A stretch of DNA of 12,953 nt from Lentisphaeria bacterium (GTDB taxonomy: Bacteria > Verrucomicrobiota > Lentisphaeria > JABSQK01 > UBA12247), in contig DMTJ01000031.1 of assembly GCA_003477185.1 (NCBI GenBank), positions 1 through 12,953 of the forward strand, written 5' to 3'. The translations under genes were made by a program, and so were the position numbers. The notes beneath the pieces were generated by a model. That model had not been told where the DNA came from and did not search any database. It saw only the letters and a list, made by a program, of their open reading frames with translations. Positions 7,184 through 12,953 of this stretch are shown in pieces. Each line of letters begins with the position of its first letter. The stretch's first letter is position 1.

Positions 7184-7630
7184 CTACGTTCTTGGTTCCC
7201 TCCGTGAACGGGAATAACGGCCTGCCGTAATTCTTACTACTGATGCCGCGACAAAACAGGTTGCATTTGATTGCGATGGTTTCCAGTTTTAGGGTAGGAA
7301 AGAACGGTAAGTCGTGGCGTGCCGTGCCACGTCGTCCGGGCTTGCCCCGAGGCGGCGAAGAGGGTATTACACAGGATGGGGAGAAGAACGACGACAAAAT
7401 GAGCGCTGGCTGGGTAGTCCTAGAAAACCCGAGAACTAAGCATCATGGACAGCCTGAGGACGGCCCTCGGAATCTGAAGCTGCGGCTTCTGGACCGCGCG
7501 GGGCTCCCGTTCACTTGGAAATAGACTTGTTCTCGTTCTCGATTTTCGGGTTTCGCCCTACGCCACAGTGGTAGGCCGCCGGTGACATCCGACGCTCCTA
7601 TTTTCGTGCATCCAGCGACAGGACGTGAGG

Positions 7631-7999
7631 CTAGGCGATAAGGCGTTCGTCTGCGGTCACGAGGGGGTCGTCATAATGAATGGCAGTGGCTAACAACATT
7701 CGGTCTGCCGGATCTTTGTGGAAGGTGCCGGGCAAGTCGTAGGCAAGAATAGCTGGCGGATGGGAGAGTTCGACCGACTTTAAGCCCAATGCTGCCGTGC
7801 CGCGGCGCACCCAGGATTCAAGGGTGCCCTTGAAGACGATTCGGTTCACCGAAATCAATTGGCCTTGTTCCAGTGTCGAAATAGTAGCCACGGCCAACTC
7901 GTTTGCTGGCGACTCCACGGCTGTGCGGCAACGCTTGCCCAACTCGTCAGGCGACTGAAGAGACCAAAACCAGACATGCGTGTCCAGCAGCAGGGTCAT
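7631..7999 (-). CDS. PIN-domain VapC-type toxin, probably C-terminally truncated
   Basis: 122 residues. The four acidic positions of a PIN ribonuclease are present: D6 in LLLDTHVWFW, the glutamate in ISTLEQGQL, the aspartates in KDPADRMLLATA, and VTADERL near the end. VapC toxins of this type cleave RNA and usually continue after the last aspartate motif with an A-Y-P-x-V-like tail. Here a TAG (7631-7633) stands where tyrosine is expected, and the codons behind it still read PHVLSLDARK before another stop, so the natural tail seems lost through a single nonsense change. The start overlaps the antitoxin remnant in an ATGA junction, the normal operon arrangement. Activity is doubtful because the antitoxin is broken and the toxin is shortened. 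Confidence 0.75.
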   Translation of the reverse strand: MTLLLDTHVWFWSLQSPDELGKRCRTAVESPANELAVATISTLEQGQLISVNRIVFKGTLESWVRRGTAALGLKSVELSHPPAILAYDLPGTFHKDPADRMLLATAIHYDDPLVTADERLIA

Positions 8000-8231
8000 T
8001 TCGGACTTTCCCAGTCATCGCTCGAGCTAAAGCGGACGATGTCTCTTGAACAGTGGCTTCACCGGCCAGCTCTCCCAGGCAGCGCTATTTGCTGCCAACT
8101 GCCTCCGCTGGAAGCACTCTGGCCAGCCGCTTTCCCCGACGCGTCACGAGCACCGGCTCGCCGGTCGCGTGGATCTTTTCAATCACCGCCTAGCAGTGGG
8201 TTTTGAACTCCGAAATCATCAAGCTATCCAT
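7996..8231 (-). pseudogene. Broken Phd/VapB-type antitoxin
   Basis: From ATG 8231 the frame reads as a Phd-family N-terminus: MISEFKTHC, a TAG at 8192-8190, AVIEKIHATGEPVLVTRRGK then RLARVLPAEAV, and a second TAG at 8087-8085, then RCLGELAGEATVQ. The expected C-terminus DIVRFSSSDDWESPK lies in another frame, reached by adding one base near 8040, and ends in a TGA overlapping the toxin start. The length, 236 bases, is one short of a multiple of three, consistent with a single-base deletion. The intact protein would bind the operator and neutralise the toxin; this copy cannot be translated normally. Confidence 0.8.
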
Positions 8232-8270
8232 GGCAGAAACTCCAGTCGTTTGCAACAGCACACCGTGACT

Positions 8271-8300
8271 TGACCATATACACTAGTCAGGTTAGTCTGA
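8271..8300 (-). promoter_or_regulatory. Candidate operator/promoter of the toxin-antitoxin remnant
   Basis: TGAC-11-GTCA (8271-8289) is followed by a second TAGTCTGAC copy. On the minus strand the segment includes TATATG as a possible -10 box, some 40 bases before the antitoxin ATG. Short repeated TGAC/GTCA half-sites fit an autoregulatory site, but no good -35 is visible. Confidence 0.3.
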
Positions 8301-8423
8301 CCGGAAATTCCCTAGCTCTCGTATCGCCAGGTATGGTAAATTATGCTGGGATCGCGGGCGGCTAACCACCCTTATCTGATGGGACGGTCTGCGAGTCTGG
8401 CGAAGTAGGAAAATAGGCAGGTG

Positions 8424-8439
8424 GGGCGCCTGAGCGCCC
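8424..8439. repeat. Hairpin GGGCGC-CTGA-GCGCCC
   Basis: Perfect six-base GC arms with a four-base loop, 22 bases before the TTTCCC hairpin. Confidence 0.5.
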
Positions 8440-8461
8440 TGATTTCGGGGTGTGCATTTCT

Positions 8462-8478
8462 GTTTCCCGGAGGGAAAC
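8462..8478. repeat. Hairpin GTTTCCC-GGA-GGGAAAC
   Basis: Perfect seven-base arms with a GGA loop. Second copy of the unit at 6961-6975, in the same orientation. It lies about 45 bases behind the lipoprotein stop and could also act as a 3' stem for that transcript. Confidence 0.55.
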
Positions 8479-8522
8479 GGACGAAGGCCGATCGAGTTGC
8501 AGGCCGCCTCCGTCCCAGGGTG

Positions 8523-8984
8523 CTACAGCGCTTCGTGCAGATGCAGCCACATTCCCGCGCGAGCCTGCGCCTTCAGCCAGGGCAGTTGGGTGTCTGGATG
8601 ATCCATTTCCACAGAGTGCGTCTTGATGTCGATGGTGATCACCTGCGTCTCATCATCCTGCGTCCAAAATGCTTCAGCGACTAAGGTGGCCGAAGCACGC
8701 GCCGGATTCCGCTGCTGCCTGTTCTTCACCACCAGCCGGGTAATCACCAGCTCACCAGCCGGAAACGCCGTCTCCGTGGGCATCGCCCGGATCAAGGCCG
8801 CGAGTTCTTCCTCGCTACATGCCACGGCCCAGCGAAACTCGCCAGCGCTTTGCTCCCGCAAGCCATCACGGTTCAAGGCGGGAGGCCTCCCCTCCGCCAC
8901 GTCTACTGTGACGTTCATCCCCAACTCAAGCTTGGGCCCGCAGGACAGCAACAAGATCGCCAAACAGAACAGAATACCTCTCAT
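8523..8984 (-). CDS. Small putative lipoprotein of unknown function
   Basis: 153 residues. A basic start (MR) and a hydrophobic run (ILFCLAILLL) lead to LLSC at 13-16, a reasonable lipobox, so the mature protein would begin at C16 and be lipid-anchored. The rest is soluble and looks like mixed alpha/beta with alternating beta strands (ELVITRLVVKNRQ, ASATLVAEAFW, TQVITIDIKTHSVEM). I recognise no family. GGAGG nine bases before the ATG supports the start. It is divergent from gnd, with 158 bases between the two starts. Confidence 0.72.
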   Translation of the reverse strand: MRGILFCLAILLLSCGPKLELGMNVTVDVAEGRPPALNRDGLREQSAGEFRWAVACSEEELAALIRAMPTETAFPAGELVITRLVVKNRQQRNPARASATLVAEAFWTQDDETQVITIDIKTHSVEMDHPDTQLPWLKAQARAGMWLHLHEAL

Positions 8985-9010
8985 CAGCCTACGCCTCCAG
9001 AATTAGTGGG

Positions 9011-9039
9011 GTGACAACCTAACGCCGGACCTTTAGGAT
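9011..9039 (+). promoter_or_regulatory. Candidate gnd promoter
   Basis: GTGACA (five of six to the -35 consensus) is followed after 17 bases by TAGGAT (four of six to -10). Transcription would start near 9046, giving a leader of about 97 bases before the gnd ATG. No riboswitch-like fold was recognised in that leader. Confidence 0.35.
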
Positions 9040-9142
9040 GAAAGGATCGAGCGTTCGCAATCGGCTCGCCGCTTCAGATAGTAACCGGCTTGCCGTCCAA
9101 ACGCACGGCGCAGAGCATCTTGAAAATTACGGTGGGGACACT

Positions 9143-10600
9143 ATGAGTGCAGAAGCAGATTTTGGTCTGATTGGGCTGGCAGTTATGGGCGAGAATCTCG
9201 TCCTGAATATCGAAAGCCGCGGCTACACAGTCGCGGTCTATAACCGTACGACCAGCAAGGTAGACGACTTCGTGACCGGGCGCGCCGCAGGCAAGAAGAT
9301 CGTCGGCACCCACACAATCGAAGAGCTCTGCGCCTCACTCGCACGCCCCCGAAAGGTCATGATGCTGGTGAAAGCTGGAGGCGCGATCGACTCAATCATA
9401 GAAGCTCTCATTCCGCACCTTGAGCCGGGCGACGTTATTATTGACGGCGGCAACAGCCACTACGATGACAGCATCCGCCGCACCAAGCGCGTAGAAGAAG
9501 CTGGCTTGCTGTTCATCGGCACCGGTGTTTCCGGTGGTGAAGAAGGCGCACTAACGGGCCCCTCCATCATGCCCGGTGGCTCCGCTGCTGCCTGGCCGCA
9601 AGTCAAGGAAATCTTCCAGGCCTGCTCCGCGAAAGTAGACGGCGGCAGCCCCTGCTGCGAATGGGTCGGTGCCGACGGTGCCGGTCACTTCGTCAAGATG
9701 GTGCATAACGGCATCGAGTACGGCGATATGCAGCTCATCTGCGAAGCCTACAATCTGCTCGGCACCGCCCTCGAAATGAGCGCAGAAGAGATGCACGAAG
9801 TCTTCACCACCTGGAACGAAGGCGCCCTCGACTCCTACCTGATCGAGATCACTCGCGACATCCTTGCCAAAGAAGACGAAGAGACCGGCAGTCCGATGGT
9901 CGAGATGATTCTCGATACCGCCGGCCAGAAAGGCACCGGTAAATGGACCAGCGTCTCAGGCCTGGACTTGGGCGTCGCCATCCCGCAGATTGCCGAGGCC
10001 GTTTTCGCCCGCTGCCTTTCCGCAATTAAGGAAGAGCGCGTCGAGGCCTCCAAGCACCTTCCGGGCCCCGAAACCGAATTCGACGGGGACCGTAAAGAAT
10101 TCATCGCGCAGCTTCACGACGCCCTGTTTGCCAGCAAGATCTGCTCCTATGCGCAGGGCTTTCAGCTGCTCGCAGCCGCGGCCAAAGAGCACAACTGGGA
10201 CCTGAACTACGGTGAGATCGCGCTCATGTGGCGCGGCGGCTGCATCATTCGCGCCACCTTCCTCGAGAACATCAAGGAAGCATTCGAGCGCGACACCACG
10301 CTGACCAACCTGCTGCTGGACCCGTTCTTCCAGAAAGTCGTCGTAGATGCTCAAGAGAGCTGGCGTGCCGTCGTTTGCACCGCCGTAAAGCTTGGCATCC
10401 CCACGCCGAGCCTGAGCAGCGCCTTGAACTACTACGACTCCTATCGCAGCGCCCGCCTCCCGGCGAATCTGCTGCAAGCCCAGCGCGACTACTTCGGGGC
10501 CCATACCTACGAGCGCGTGGACCGCCCCCGCGGCGAGTTCTTCCACACCAACTGGACTGGCCGCGGTGGCACCACATCCGCGTCTACCTACAACGTCTGA
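9143..10600 (+). CDS. gnd: 6-phosphogluconate dehydrogenase, decarboxylating
   Basis: 485 residues, full family length. It oxidises 6-phosphogluconate to ribulose 5-phosphate and CO2, normally with NADP, in the cytosolic pentose phosphate pathway. Visible blocks: the Rossmann loop [12 protein letters not shown] (8-19) and NRT (34-36), [12 protein letters not shown] (99-110), [20 protein letters not shown] (124-143), the catalytic segment [14 protein letters not shown] with K185 and E192, [23 protein letters not shown], and a C-terminal [20 protein letters not shown] block. R35 after the Rossmann fold favours NADP. ATG 9143 has GGTGGGG just upstream; an in-frame ATG at 9038 overlaps the candidate -10 box and would add 35 unconserved residues. 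The next gene begins 67 bases downstream with no obvious terminator between. Confidence 0.97.
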   Translation: MSAEADFGLIGLAVMGENLVLNIESRGYTVAVYNRTTSKVDDFVTGRAAGKKIVGTHTIEELCASLARPRKVMMLVKAGGAIDSIIEALIPHLEPGDVIIDGGNSHYDDSIRRTKRVEEAGLLFIGTGVSGGEEGALTGPSIMPGGSAAAWPQVKEIFQACSAKVDGGSPCCEWVGADGAGHFVKMVHNGIEYGDMQLICEAYNLLGTALEMSAEEMHEVFTTWNEGALDSYLIEITRDILAKEDEETGSPMVEMILDTAGQKGTGKWTSVSGLDLGVAIPQIAEAVFARCLSAIKEERVEASKHLPGPETEFDGDRKEFIAQLHDALFASKICSYAQGFQLLAAAAKEHNWDLNYGEIALMWRGGCIIRATFLENIKEAFERDTTLTNLLLDPFFQKVVVDAQESWRAVVCTAVKLGIPTPSLSSALNYYDSYRSARLPANLLQAQRDYFGAHTYERVDRPRGEFFHTNWTGRGGTTSASTYNV

Positions 10601-10667
10601 GCACACACTCAGTGACACCGGGACGCAAGCCGCCCTTCTGCATTCCTCATAATCCGAGGCCAACTTC

Positions 10668-12608
10668 ATGAGTTTTGCGAACTCCGCATTTCTACTTGGG
10701 CTTGGTGCGCTTGCCGTCCCATTGATCTTGCATCTGATGAGTCGGGAGAAGCCACGCCGTGTGGTTTTCCCGACTATCCGCTACATCAAGAAGGGCCAGC
10801 GCGTCCAGCATGGTCGACGCGGCATCAAGGACTTCTGGGTCATGCTCGCGCGGATGCTGATCCTGGCCGCCATCGTCCTGCTGCTCGCCGATCCGTTCAT
10901 TCCACGTCCCGTCGCGGTGATCTCGAAGGACGCTGACCAAGTCGTGGTAATGGTCGACCTGTCCGCCAGCATGCGGGCGGCAAATTTTGACGAGTTCGTG
11001 GCAAACGCACGCAAGCAGATCGAAGCCGCGCACCCGAATGCCGAGGTAGGCGCCATTGGCTCTGCTGATGGCGTGATCTACGCGCTTCCCGTGACCACCC
11101 CAAATCTTGACGTCTGGGCCACAATTCTGGCGGATAAGCCGCGCTCCACAGTCGGCAACCACAGCGACGCGATTTCCAGGATCGGCAGCCTAATGACTAC
11201 CGAAGAAGGTCCAGGCCGGCACGTCTACGTGCTAAGCGATCTCCAGGCCGTAGACTGGCAGCCCGAGCGCCTCGGCGCCCTGGATGTGGCGGCCAGCGTC
11301 CGCATCATCGCACCGCCGCACAGCAATAGCCGCAACGTCGCTATTCTGGGCGTCGATGCCGAGTCCGTCGAACGCGACGGCACCAGAAACCTGCGCCTGA
11401 CCATTCGGCTCCGCAACTTCTGGCTAGAGCCAGTCGATACCTCCCTGATCGTACGAGTCGGTTCAGTCAACCAGTTGCGCCCCGTCGTGCTCCAGGCCGG
11501 TGATACGGCCACCGTTACCCTCACCTTGCCCGATGTCGACGGCAGCAAAGGCACCGTCGAGCTGGCAAGTATGGATGAGTATGTAGACGATGACGTCTTT
11601 CACTTCTGGGCTGGCCCGCAACCGCCGCTGCATGTCGCCGTGGTTGCGAACTCCGCAACCGATCGCTCAAAGCAGAGCGAGGTCTTCTTTCTCAGCAATG
11701 CCCTCAGCATTTCCTTACCGGGCACTCCGATGATGGCAGTTACATCCCGCGGGCCAGACATCATGTGGGACACCGATATCGCTAGCTTCCAGAGCGTGTT
11801 CTTGCTGGATGCCATCGCCGACTTCTCCGAAGCCGAAGCCGGACTGCTGCACGAGTACTGTAGCAATGGCGGAACCCTGGTGTTGTTCGCAGGAAATCGC
11901 ACTGCAGACTGTCTGAATCGCCTGGCCGATGCCGGCTTTAATCGAATTAACTTCCGTGGTTTCTACGGCGGTGTCGGCCGGTTTCGCAGCAGCATGGTGG
12001 ATAGTGCGGACACCGCACATCCGCTCATTGCTCCCTTTGCCGAAGATGCCGCCGACCTTACGCTCTTCCCGATCTACAAAGCCGCCCGCCTCGATCCCGG
12101 TAAGAAGCACGAGATCTTGCTGGCCGCTGGCGAGCTACCGCTGTTGATCCGCGAGCAGGTAGGCCGTGGCGAACTCTATGTAATCGGCACCTCTCTGTCC
12201 GCCAGCTGGAGCGAGCTGCCCACCGCCATTTGCTTCCTGCCCTTGGTTCGACGCATGGTAGAACTCAGCACGGCTGCCGATGACCGCCGCGTCCTGAATC
12301 GCATCCTCGGCAAGCCGCTTGGCATCGAGCTGCCTGATGAGACCGTGGCCCCGACCAGCCCCGATGTTCTGCGCGTGGGGGATCAGCCAGTGCAAGTGAA
12401 CTACACCCGCGAAGAGTCCGACTTTACTGCGGTAAGCGATGCCGCCGTTCGCGCGCACCTGACCACGCAGGACGTGCTGCTGATGGCAGACGAGCGCGAA
12501 GTCCCCGAGAACGAACGTGACTCGCTTCAGGCCCATGTTGCTTGGGCTCTGATCGCGGGCCTGTTTATCGAACTGCTACTGGCCAACTTCCGCCGCAAAG
12601 AGGCATAG
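10668..12608 (+). CDS. BatA-like membrane protein with von Willebrand A-type domain
   Basis: 646 residues. The N-terminus is typical of the BatA N-terminal domain: a hydrophobic helix (about 6-23), then LHLMSREKPRRVVFPTIRYI, then a second helix (about 57-75). A vWA-like domain follows, with D-x-S-x-S in VDLSASM (D97, S99, S101), part of a metal-ion-dependent adhesion site, and LSDLQAVDW further on. A beta-rich middle and a glutamine-amidotransferase-like segment (FLLDAIADFSEAEAGLLHEY then NGGTLVLFAGN) come next, and a last hydrophobic helix near 622-641. This layout is common in Verrucomicrobiota and Planctomycetes proteins described as BatA and WFA domain proteins; their biochemical role is not established. 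GAGG lies about ten bases before the ATG. Only one base separates its stop from the RapA-like gene. Confidence 0.87.
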   Translation: MSFANSAFLLGLGALAVPLILHLMSREKPRRVVFPTIRYIKKGQRVQHGRRGIKDFWVMLARMLILAAIVLLLADPFIPRPVAVISKDADQVVVMVDLSASMRAANFDEFVANARKQIEAAHPNAEVGAIGSADGVIYALPVTTPNLDVWATILADKPRSTVGNHSDAISRIGSLMTTEEGPGRHVYVLSDLQAVDWQPERLGALDVAASVRIIAPPHSNSRNVAILGVDAESVERDGTRNLRLTIRLRNFWLEPVDTSLIVRVGSVNQLRPVVLQAGDTATVTLTLPDVDGSKGTVELASMDEYVDDDVFHFWAGPQPPLHVAVVANSATDRSKQSEVFFLSNALSISLPGTPMMAVTSRGPDIMWDTDIASFQSVFLLDAIADFSEAEAGLLHEYCSNGGTLVLFAGNRTADCLNRLADAGFNRINFRGFYGGVGRFRSSMVDSADTAHPLIAPFAEDAADLTLFPIYKAARLDPGKKHEILLAAGELPLLIREQVGRGELYVIGTSLSASWSELPTAICFLPLVRRMVELSTAADDRRVLNRILGKPLGIELPDETVAPTSPDVLRVGDQPVQVNYTREESDFTAVSDAAVRAHLTTQDVLLMADEREVPENERDSLQAHVAWALIAGLFIELLLANFRRKEA

Positions 12609-12609
12609 A

Positions 12610-12953
12610 ATGTTTGCCATTGGCCAACGCTGGATCTCCGAGACCGAGCCTGAGCTGGGCCTTGGCAGCGTCTCAGCCCTGGGGGAGCGCGATGTCGAAA
12701 TCCGCTTCCCCGGCTCCGAAGACGTCCGCCGCTACGCCCAAGACAGCGCCCCGCTGCGCCGCGTGCTGTTTCAAATCGGTGATACCATCGAAGCCGAGGA
12801 CGGGATCAAGATCGTGGTCGAGGATATCGAGACCGTGGACGGCTGCCTCGTCTACCACGGCAACGACCAACGCCTCCCCGAAGCCGATCTTTCCCACGAT
12901 CTCACCTTCGATGAACCGCTGGTACGGTTGCAACACCAGCAATTCGAGACACC
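12610..12953 (+). CDS. rapA: RapA-like RNA polymerase-associated ATPase, N-terminal fragment
   Basis: 114 codons up to the window edge; the helicase motor lies outside. The start FAIGQRWISETEPELGLGSV is very close to the RapA/HepA N-terminus, followed by a second short beta block (RRVLFQIGDTIEAEDGIKI) that matches the two Tudor-like N-terminal subdomains. RapA is a Swi2/Snf2 ATPase that binds RNA polymerase and promotes its recycling after transcription. The frame opens one base after the stop of the BatA-like gene, so the two are probably translated from one message. The gene symbol rests on the N-terminus only; a RapA paralogue is possible. Confidence 0.85.
   Translation, partial: MFAIGQRWISETEPELGLGSVSALGERDVEIRFPGSEDVRRYAQDSAPLRRVLFQIGDTIEAEDGIKIVVEDIETVDGCLVYHGNDQRLPEADLSHDLTFDEPLVRLQHQQFET

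Larger units (their letters stand above)
6671..7630. other. Gene-free repeat-rich intergenic region
   Basis: About 960 bases between the cluster head and the toxin gene. Open frames exist on both strands, but their translations follow the inverted repeats and show no domain, conserved block or ribosome site. The region holds the inverted-end element at 6763-6877 and hairpins at 6961-6975, 6987-7006, 7129-7143, 7165-7183, 7196-7214, 7314-7330 and 7476-7489, plus a short CGAGAAC tandem (minus strand) near 7530. It looks like accumulated small palindromic elements rather than a decayed gene. Confidence 0.6.
8301..8522. other. Intergenic region with hairpin repeats
   Basis: No gene can be supported here. 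It contains hairpins at 8424-8439 and 8462-8478 and otherwise no recognisable signal. A 62-residue minus frame across it is explained by the repeat: its VS-x-RE-x-x-x-HTP stretch is mirrored by the repeat copy near 6960. Confidence 0.5.

Noticed and set aside
6961..7214. CRISPR array
   Set aside because: The repeats are hairpins of different sequence and irregular spacing, without a constant direct repeat or unique spacers.
7083..7397. 104-codon minus-strand open frame
   Set aside because: It translates straight through the CTTCA-loop hairpins; composition and lack of a start signal indicate repeat DNA.
7631..8231. Amber codon reassignment or suppression in this organism
   Set aside because: Three unexpected TAGs fall in one small locus that also has a frameshift, and TAG ends the BatA-like gene and the DMT gene normally. 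Pseudogene decay is simpler.
9038..9142. N-terminal extension of gnd from an upstream ATG
   Set aside because: The 35 extra residues are outside the conserved family start, the ATG overlaps a candidate -10 box, and the ATG at 9143 has a better ribosome site.
9956..10669. 237-codon minus-strand frame opposite gnd
   Set aside because: Antisense shadow of a strongly conserved gene; no motifs.
1..12953. tRNA or rRNA genes
   Set aside because: I found no T-arm consensus in a cloverleaf setting and no rRNA-like conserved blocks; GTTCGAA-like matches fall inside coding genes.

Overview
The window is one GC-rich stretch of bacterial chromosome with no RNA genes, CRISPR array or transposase. The source is most likely a Verrucomicrobiota/PVC-type bacterium. 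That is an inference from the mix of genes: a BatA-type membrane von Willebrand protein next to a RapA-type ATPase, a tandem DUF3179 protein, and intergenic DNA rich in small hairpin repeats. A gammaproteobacterium is the main alternative, since RapA is classic there. No marker gene settles it.

Layout. (1) Positions 1-6637, minus strand: a six-gene cluster with short gaps or overlaps, read right to left. It encodes an aldehyde dehydrogenase/acyl-CoA reductase-like enzyme, a chorismate-lyase-like protein, a flavin-dependent halogenase-like FAD enzyme, a half-size DMT/EamA-like membrane protein, a phenylacetate-CoA-ligase-like enzyme, and a tandem DUF3179 protein that runs off the left edge. 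(2) About 6640-7630: roughly 900 bases with no convincing gene, packed with hairpins and one 115-bp element with 28-bp inverted ends. (3) 7631-8231, minus: a decayed toxin-antitoxin pair, a PIN-domain toxin shortened by a stop and a Phd-type antitoxin with two stops and a frameshift. (4) 8232-8522: more intergenic hairpins. (5) 8523-8984, minus: a small lipoprotein. (6) 9143 to the right edge, plus: gnd (6-phosphogluconate dehydrogenase), a BatA-like membrane protein, and the first 114 codons of a RapA-like protein.

The left cluster reads as a compact biosynthetic cassette. A chorismate lyase would release a hydroxybenzoate, the PaaK-like enzyme would activate it as an acyl-CoA, the ALDH/LuxC-like enzyme could reduce the thioester to an aldehyde, and the flavoenzyme could halogenate or oxidise the ring. 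The small DMT protein could export a product. No ketosynthase or NRPS is in view, so the product is unknown. This scheme is inferred from families and gene order only.

The most unexpected sequence-level signal is a near-palindromic 13-mer, TGCGRACTCCGCA. It occurs five times exactly, and in at least three close variants, inside unrelated genes and in all three reading frames.
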